Below, one piece after another: positions 57,829 through 64,000 of a stretch of DNA of 64,000 bases; positions within the stretch are counted from its first letter, which is position 1, and each line of letters starts with the position of its first letter. Both the position numbers and the translations under genes were made by a program. This stretch comes from Sordaria brevicollis (Eukaryota; Ascomycota; Sordariomycetes; Sordariales; Sordariaceae): assembly GCA_033439795.1 (NCBI GenBank), contig JAUTDP010000002.1, positions 2,356,001 through 2,420,000 of the forward strand, given 5' to 3'. The notes beneath the pieces were generated by a model, which saw only the letters and a program-made list of their open reading frames with translations, had not been told where the DNA came from and searched no databases.

Positions 57829-58403
57829 TCAAAATTTCTTCGCCGGGGGTGATTCAGTGAGCTTGGTAACAAGCTTGATAATCTGCGTTAGATTCTGGTC
57901 AGTATCTCCATGATTAATAAAAAGGGATCCAATACGCTAGCTATCTCCAAACTTACAAGATCGCAATCAGCTTTGAGGGACTCAACGCCTTCCTTCGCGA
58001 CAAGCTGCGCACCCATTTGCTTCTTTTGTTCTTTGGCGAGGGACTCTGCCCCATACGTTCCCATGGTAATTGTCGTACTGGTCCTGACGAAGATCAGGCT
58101 AGCCAGTGACAACAGGATCGATTTGAGTATCTCGGTGCGCGTGCTCCACTCGCCGGGTTTGGGTTGCCATCCACCACATGAAGTCTCATCGAGGGCATGG
58201 ACGATTTCAAACAGCGTCTCCAGCTGCTGACGGTGTGCGTCGGTCATCTTGTGGTAGGTGCTCCATTCCACCGTAGCAGTGGCCGCTTTCAGTTGGTTGC
58301 CGGTTAGTTTCTTGAGCAGGCCGTCAGACGGTATAGGGGTGTTGAACTGCTGCATGATATTGTCCAGAGCGGCGACGATATTGGAATGAACTTGGGTAGC
58401 CAT
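57829..58403 (-). CDS. Orphan helical protein, paralogue of the gene at 56255
   Basis: Two exons, 57957-58403 and 57829-57882 (phase 0), about 166 residues from MATQVHSN, the Met that aligns with the paralogue; an upstream Met 55 codons earlier is open but not conserved. Parallels the other copy throughout: NIMQQFNTPIPSDGLLKKL, W--YHKMTDAHRQQLETLFE, RTEILKSILLSLASLIFVRTSTTITMGTYG, LVAKEGVESLKADCDL, then after the GTAAGT...GCAG intron IIKLVTKLTESPPAKKF. The other copy has about 20 extra residues (YNEGLYPREAYDAYK) where this one has ESLAKEQKK. Helical, no domain recognised. Confidence 0.68.
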
Positions 58404-59261
58404 GTCGATAACTTCTGGAGTGGTGGTCTGCAGTCTGTATGGTTCTCGACGTAGGTGTGTGAAACGGGAATTCCAATTCTTCTTGGGCATCGCTATGCCT
58501 AGGGGTAAAGGGACGATGAGGGCTGGAGGTCGGCACTTGTATCCCGCCGCAGACTCTCCTTTTGGCAAGCATGGGAAAATCTGGCTCTCAACACGTCATC
58601 GATTCGAAAACAACGCAAACGGAACGTGGCCTAACATCGTTCGCATTCTGTGTTGGGGCTCCTAGCCTTGGCCGCCCTGCAGTTATCCTTCCGTGTCGGT
58701 GATGGCTCTCTGTCTGTCCCGTACCGCAAACAATTAGCGGGAGACGGTTGGGCGGTCAATATTGGCGTGATAGTCCTCACGGTTGATGAAGGGTTGGTAT
58801 TGGACACAACTCTCCTTCCAATCCTTCGAAGGACCTTGTAGATGAGAGAAGGGAAAAGGAAATGGGAAAGAGCAACTGGCCAGAGGAGCTTAAACACTTG
58901 GGGGAGAGTGCGCGGTTGAAAGGGTACGGACTTTGGACACAAACGAAAGCATCAAAAGAGGGAAAGAACAGGCGAGAGAGAAGGAAAGAGGCAACAACTG
59001 GAGAAAAAGCCCGAAGAAAATCCCAAGTGCAATGGACGGAAAAGAGACGGTCCGTTCAAAGTGTCGCAGTAGTAAAAAAGTGTGAAACGATTTTTTTTCA
59101 GATTCGCTTAATCCAAAATTCGCTATGCCCCAAAGGCTTACACACCATCAAGAACCAAACGCCATGCCAACATCACACCCATATCGTACAACACCATACC
59201 CCGAAATGCACATTTTGAACAAGAAATAACGTTTCAAATCACTCCCCAGCATCTTCTCAAA
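58404..59261. other. gene-free stretch
   Basis: Between the 57829 gene start and the sugar-transporter 3' end. Short overlapping frames; A/G-rich DNA around 58920-59060. No gene seen. Confidence 0.6.
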
Positions 59262-61171
59262 CTAAACACGAGCATTAACCTTCTCCTCCCTCTCCACCTG
59301 CGGCTGCATATCGCCATTCGCATACCCGTCACCAAGCCCATCCGACCCCTTCTTCTCCATCGCATGACTAGGTCTTCCACTGCTCCCACCGACATGGGTC
59401 CTATCATCATCCGAGTGCAGACCCGTTTGGTTGCCACCACGATGATGGAAATACTCATCATCGCGCTCCATACGAGTAATATACCCAGGAGGCACCCACT
59501 TCCTCGAGTTCCACGGCTTGATGCCCGGCTCGCTGTACATGAGGTCGACGTTCTCGAGACTGAGCGAGACGGACTCGTAGAGGAAGAACCACACCAGGAG
59601 AGCACCCAAAAGGTTGGTTCCGGCGAAGACGTATCCGTACGAGTAGCCGATGCCGTCGGTGGCGAGGGGGTCAGGAAGGAGATCATGACTTTTAACAAGC
59701 GTTAGTACGAGTGAGAAATGAAGGAAAAGGGGAGACCAAAAACTTACAGTTTCCAAGCCAGTTACCAGCCGTCGCAAGCGAAGCCTGCTTAGCACGGGTA
59801 CGCAGAGGGAACGTCTCGCCAATGACGACCCACGCAATGGGACCCCAAGTGCAAGCAAAAGAAGCGATAAACAGCGCAGCGGCGACGATCATGACAATAC
59901 CGGAAGTCTTGTTTTCCTCGGGGTCGAGCGCGGTGCCCATGGAAGCGAACACGGCGAGCCAGACAGCCTGCCAGATAGCACCGATAAAGAGAGGCCAGCG
60001 GCGCCCGAAGCGCTCGACGACCCAAAGACCGAACAGCGTCATGGCGACGTTGACAGCGCCCAGGATGAGCTGCGTCTGGATGGGATCGTCAATGCCGGCC
60101 GACTCGAAGATGGTGGCGCCGTAGTAGAAGAAGTAGTTGATGCCCGTCCACTGCTGCAAGAAGTGGATGCCGATACCCAACAGCGTGCGGTAGACCTGCT
60201 TGGGCACGCCGTTCCGCTGCGGGATGAAGCACTCCTTCCAGGTGCCGACGGCCGTGGTCCGCTCCTTTTCCAAAACTTCCTTCATCTCGTTCATGTCGTC
60301 CTCCACCAGCTGGTTGTGCGGGTCGTGCTTCATGCCGCGGAGGCGCGCCATGGACATGCGCGCCCCTTCCCAGTTCTCGCGACCGGCTAGCCAGCGAGGC
60401 GATTCGGGGACCAAGAGCACGCCCAGGCCGAGCGGGATGGAGAAGAAGATGCCCAGGCCGATGACGATGCGCCAGGAGGCGTCCTGCTCCTGGATCTCGC
60501 GCACGCCGTAGTTGACAATATTGGCAATCAGGATGCCGATGGTGATGAGGAGCTGGTAGGAGGCGACGACGGCGCCGCGGATCTCGCGCGGGGAGCACTC
60601 GGACTGGAACATGGGCACGCCAACGGAGAGGTTGCCGACGCCCAAACCGGCGGCGAAGCGGCCCATCATCATGTGGACCCACGAGTTCATGGCGGTGATT
60701 TGGATGATGTTGCCGATAATGAACATGATGACTCCGAAGGTTAGGGATTTGCGACGGCCCCACCAGTCTGCAGTGCTGTGAGGAGGACACTTGGTCAGAA
60801 TCTTTGGTTCGAGTGCCTGATATGGGTAAGGAGACCTACTATGACGCAGTCAAAGCACCGATAAGCGTACCGATGCTCATGAGTGATACTACCAGTGACT
60901 GGATGATGGACGTAAACTCCTTGATTCCATCAGGACCCATCCTCTGGCCGAACCTGTTCCTGAAGTCGGTGAACAGGAGCATGCCTGAGATCTGACCGGT
61001 GTCGTAACCGAATAGGAAGCCTCCTATCGCGGTGACGGCACCGAGAAGGATGGCTTCGACGCCAATGTCGGCGCCATTGATCTTGATTGACCTGGTGAGC
61101 GACGAGTGTCAGTATTTTGTGTTTTCCAGCTTCGACTCCAGAATGTGGACTTACTTCTTCCCCAGAACCAT
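59262..61171 (-). pseudogene. MFS hexose transporter with an apparent one-base frameshift
   Basis: Sugar porter (12 membrane segments) importing hexoses. Exons: 61155-61171, 60840-61091, 59748-60775 and 59262-59688. Seen: VTAIGGFLFGYDTGQISGM (segment 1), ADWWGRRKS, SVGVPMFQSECSPREIRGA, GLGVLLVPESPRW, LLGIGIHFLQQWTGINYFFYY, VERFGRRWP, GETFPLRTRAKQASLATAGNW. The exon 3/4 splice leads in frame to FMISFLTP, then the frame breaks: the next recognisable residues (DPLATDGIGYSYGYVFAGTN, then VWFFLYESVSLSLENVD and a normal end) are in another frame. Five C's stand at 59666-59670 on the coding strand where six would keep frame. Either a real inactivating deletion or an assembly error. Everything else looks intact, including the C-terminus, so recent loss or error is more likely than old decay. 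Confidence 0.75.
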
Positions 61172-61979
61172 GATGAACGGTTCCTCCTAAACAGGATCAA
61201 TGGGGTTGTATATACTGCTTTGGTAGTACACTCAAGTGATGATAAGAGGGGTATCGATCCCCTTTAGTTGATAACCAAAGGACAGAAGATATTATATCCA
61301 AACAATTCACATGTAAGGATAAGAGATATATCTATGGAAAAGTTGAATGCGGTGAACAATAAGGAGAAGAAGAAGGGAGTCTCCATATCTTTGCGGGTTC
61401 GAGATCGACTATATGAAGAACTTTTGTTTCACTGCGCATGCGACTCGACTTCTGGAAAACCTGGCTCGCTCCATCGATCGTCGTCATATCCACTCTTGCC
61501 CAGTCGGCCATATTTTGGGACTGTTGTCTTGTCTCCAGACTGTTTGCTTACTGTTCTCCTTCTCCAGAAAAGGTTGCAGTCCAGTGTCTGTCCCGAGTCG
61601 TTGATCCAATCCCTTGAGTATGATGTCACAGCCAGTCGGTCCTATAGGTAAGTCCCCTGGTCAGCTAACAAAGCCTCATAGCATTAGCTAGGGTTTGTTT
61701 CCTCATTGGGAATGGTTTCTTCTTACTGTGTGGTATGCCGTTGACCGGCTTGGCTGTCGTTGGCTCAGACATTTTTTTCCTTAGGTAAGAAATATGGCAT
61801 TTGTGGTTTGTCCCACCCAATCTGAGCCGCGTACAGCGTATCTAATGCCGTCTGAACCGCATGTCATTGGAATTACCCCAGATTTTTCCTTTGTCGACAG
61901 GATGGAAAAGAATTATCTCAGACAGCCGTATTTCTGTGGCCTTGGCCTGGCGGCCATTTTTTTCGGGCCTGCGGCCCGG
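61172..61979. other. gene-free stretch, transporter upstream region
   Basis: Promoter and leader of the transporter gene, ending in ordinary-composition DNA just left of the AT-rich block. Only short featureless open frames. Confidence 0.6.
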
Positions 61980-64000
61980 CCCCTGGTCCTTTTGTAGTCT
62001 GTGCGCTATATTTGCTATCCGTGCGCCCATATTTGTCTAAAAAGGCCCACTTTTTTCGGATAGCCATTAAAATACATTTAAGTCGTATATTTAATAGTCT
62101 ATATATATAACCCGACAACTCCCATACCAAAGACTATCAAATATAGAAATAACTATATAATAGCACTATCGTAACATTAATATATCTATATAAAATTTTA
62201 TATAGAGAATTAATAAACGATTCTTTATAAAATAATATAATTTTTTTAGTAAAAAAGCTAAAGGAAGATTATTTTATTGAAGTCTAGGTCGAATTTTATA
62301 TAACCCGATAGCCCGTTTATATTAACCCAACGATCTAAATTATTATTAATATTTAACGGTTTTTATCCCAACTTCGCAAATACGTTAATAATAATAAAAT
62401 CGTACCCTATACGGTTTTTTTTTCGGTCGCGTTACCTTTCTTTTTTCTTATTATTTAGAAAATATTATTCTAATATTCACTAGCCGTTAAAATAGATTTC
62501 GAGTAGTAGAACGACGTTATCAATACTATTATATACGGTATTACCGGAGCGCCTAGTATTAGACCTAATTAAATTATAATTATTCGGAAACTAGTATACG
62601 ATAGGGAGGATATAATATTAGTGGCCGCTATAGGCTATAATAAGAGCGGTATTTTATTCGTTATTAGGCAATTTATAAGGAAGATAATAATATAGATTAT
62701 ACCCCTTATTAAATTCGGGGAGGTTTAAAGAGACGAAATATAAGTAAAGGTCGTTGGCGCTAGCGTTATATAGATTGATAAGGACGCTATCCTATAAGTA
62801 AATATATTAGGTTTTTTTTATTATATATAACCCTTACTTTAAGGTTAGACCCTTTAATTTATAAAATTATTATATATACCCTTAAATATTAATAATATTA
62901 AAATTCTCCCTTTAAAATTATTAATATTATAAAATATATTAATATAAATAATTATTTATAGAACCTTCGTATTTAGGATAATATTTTTATAGGGAGATAT
63001 AATTATATTCTATTGGGTTTAGAGTAAGTAATATATCCTAACTTCAAAAAGATTCTTAAAGACCCCGGCTTTTATAACGATATTAATATATTTGTAATCG
63101 ACGAACTATATATAGTAGGATAATAGCGAAAATTCCGGCTAGAATTTATTAATTTCTATATTATATATTCCCTTCTATTTAAGAATTTACTCTAATTTAA
63201 TTATACGGTTATACTTAATAAAAAAAACTAGAAATTTATTCTATAATATACCGGATTTAATAATAATATCGAAATTATTCGAATATTTATCGACCGTCCG
63301 GAGATCTCTATTATTATATACCCTCTTTTAAATAATTATTTTAGGGATTATAAGCGCCTACTCTTTTTTATTAACGGTTATACTCCTTAAAATATTTAAA
63401 ATATTCCTAAAATTATTATATATATCGATAGTAAGCCGCAATTTATTGCTGTATAATTCTTTCTTATATAATATTTATATAAAGAATACGGCTTTTCGAA
63501 GGAATATTATCGTAAAATTATTAGACGTTACGATGTAAATATTTAGAAAATAGATAAGGATATTATCTTTAAAGATTTTTCTAATATAAATACTAATTAC
63601 CGTATTATTTTAGTTAGTATTTCTTTAGGTATAGGTATAAATATCCTTAACGTTAAGTGTATAGTATAATTTAATTTACTTAAAGAAATAAGTTTAATAA
63701 ATTTATAATAGTGGTTTAGTAAGGCTATAAGGAAGGTTAAGGAATTATAAGGAGAAGTTATCCTCTTCGCTCCTTATTATATTTTTAATTACTTTAGTTA
63801 CGAAGAGAAAGAAAAGGAATTTATTCGAATAATTTAATAACTTCGTTTTTAACCTTTTCGATTACTAATTTGTACTAGCGTATTATTAAACGTTATAATA
63901 TTAATTGAGAGAGATAATAATTTTTCGAATATAAATAGTAATATTAATATTCTTAATAATAATGCTAATTAATTATTATAAAATAGTTAAGTATAATAAG
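61980..64000. repeat. AT-rich block with RIP-like composition
   Basis: From about 62,080 base composition switches abruptly from roughly balanced to extremely A+T-rich, with very many TA dinucleotides, few CA/TG and no gene-length open frame on either strand. This is the mark of repeat-induced point mutation (C to T changes, preferentially at CpA). It continues past the right edge. A GC-rich transition (TTCGGGCCTGCGGCCCGG) at about 61,960-61,980 and a repeated CTATATTTG / CATATTTGTC pattern at about 62,005-62,040 mark the junction. Usually such blocks are dead transposons, often near centromeres or telomeres. Confidence 0.85.
62608..63665 (+). pseudogene. RIP-degraded RecQ/DEAD-type helicase remnant
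   Basis: Inside the AT-rich block the plus strand still shows helicase motifs in order and in one frame. DIILVAAIGYNKSGILF (62608-62658) is a mutated Walker A motif (GxGKS form expected). IIPLIKF is a likely motif Ia. FVIDELYIVG (63091-63120) is a mutated DEAH motif II, with KFRLEFINF after it (FRPEY-like). PKIIIYIDSKPQF (63406-63444) and YRIILVSISLGIGINILNVKCIV (63598-63666) fit the helicase C-terminal domain. All spacings are multiples of three although several stops (TAA, TAG) interrupt, so inactivation looks like point mutation alone. RecQ-like helicases occur in fungal mobile and telomere-linked elements; which one this was cannot be told. Confidence 0.6.

Noticed and set aside
59262..61171. 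Explaining the transporter frame break by an alternative acceptor
   Set aside because: No other AG near the intron end gives the needed phase, so a one-base deletion (real or artefact) is simpler.

Overview
This window is nuclear DNA of a filamentous ascomycete, most likely a Sordariomycete of the Neurospora/Sordaria type. The evidence is dense protein genes with short (about 50-150 nt) GT..AG introns and CTAAC-like branch sites, intron-bearing tRNA genes, fungal domain families (DUF3716, Yap-like bZIP, LYR), and a right end that turns abruptly into very AT-rich, stop-riddled DNA of the kind left by repeat-induced point mutation (RIP). Species assignment is inference. All exon boundaries were worked out by reading splice consensus and frame by eye.

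Left part (1-40 kb) is mostly housekeeping. It holds an FAD-dependent monooxygenase running off the left edge, cysteinyl-tRNA synthetase with a mitochondrial-type leader, a small deoxyribosyltransferase-like protein, and a 1175-residue protein with three zinc-finger-like repeats, a DUF3716 domain and a C-terminal cupin. It also holds a small secreted protein of unknown role, a bZIP factor, a protein kinase with a coiled-coil tail, a LYR protein with three AT-hooks, the ubiquitin-conjugating variant Mms2, the Golgi/endosome factor Mon2, a mitochondrial stomatin-like protein and a glycosylated membrane protein. Two intron-containing tRNA-Ala genes (anticodons TGC and CGC) lie 8 kb apart in opposite orientation and share a gapless 44-bp upstream element.

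The middle-right part (about 41-58.6 kb) looks like an accessory compartment. It is gene-sparse and holds three uncharacterised families, each present more than once: (i) genes at 52.5 and 54.9 kb, with a probable third member at 41.2 kb, sharing a phase-1 intron before a short last exon; (ii) a tandem pair at 47.3 and 49.1 kb with a W/C/H-rich core that may be a beta-trefoil; (iii) a pair at 56.3 and 57.8 kb sharing a phase-0 intron, which begins with GC instead of GT in one copy. A cupin protein and a NAPE-PLD-like metallohydrolase sit among them.

The right end (59.2-64 kb) has a hexose-transporter-type MFS gene that seems to carry a one-base deletion in a C5 run. It is followed by about 2 kb of RIP-like AT-rich DNA containing a RecQ/DEAD-type helicase remnant. 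Its motifs all remain in one reading frame although stops interrupt it, so it appears to have been killed by point mutation and not by indels. It is probably a dead mobile or subtelomeric element and continues past the right edge.
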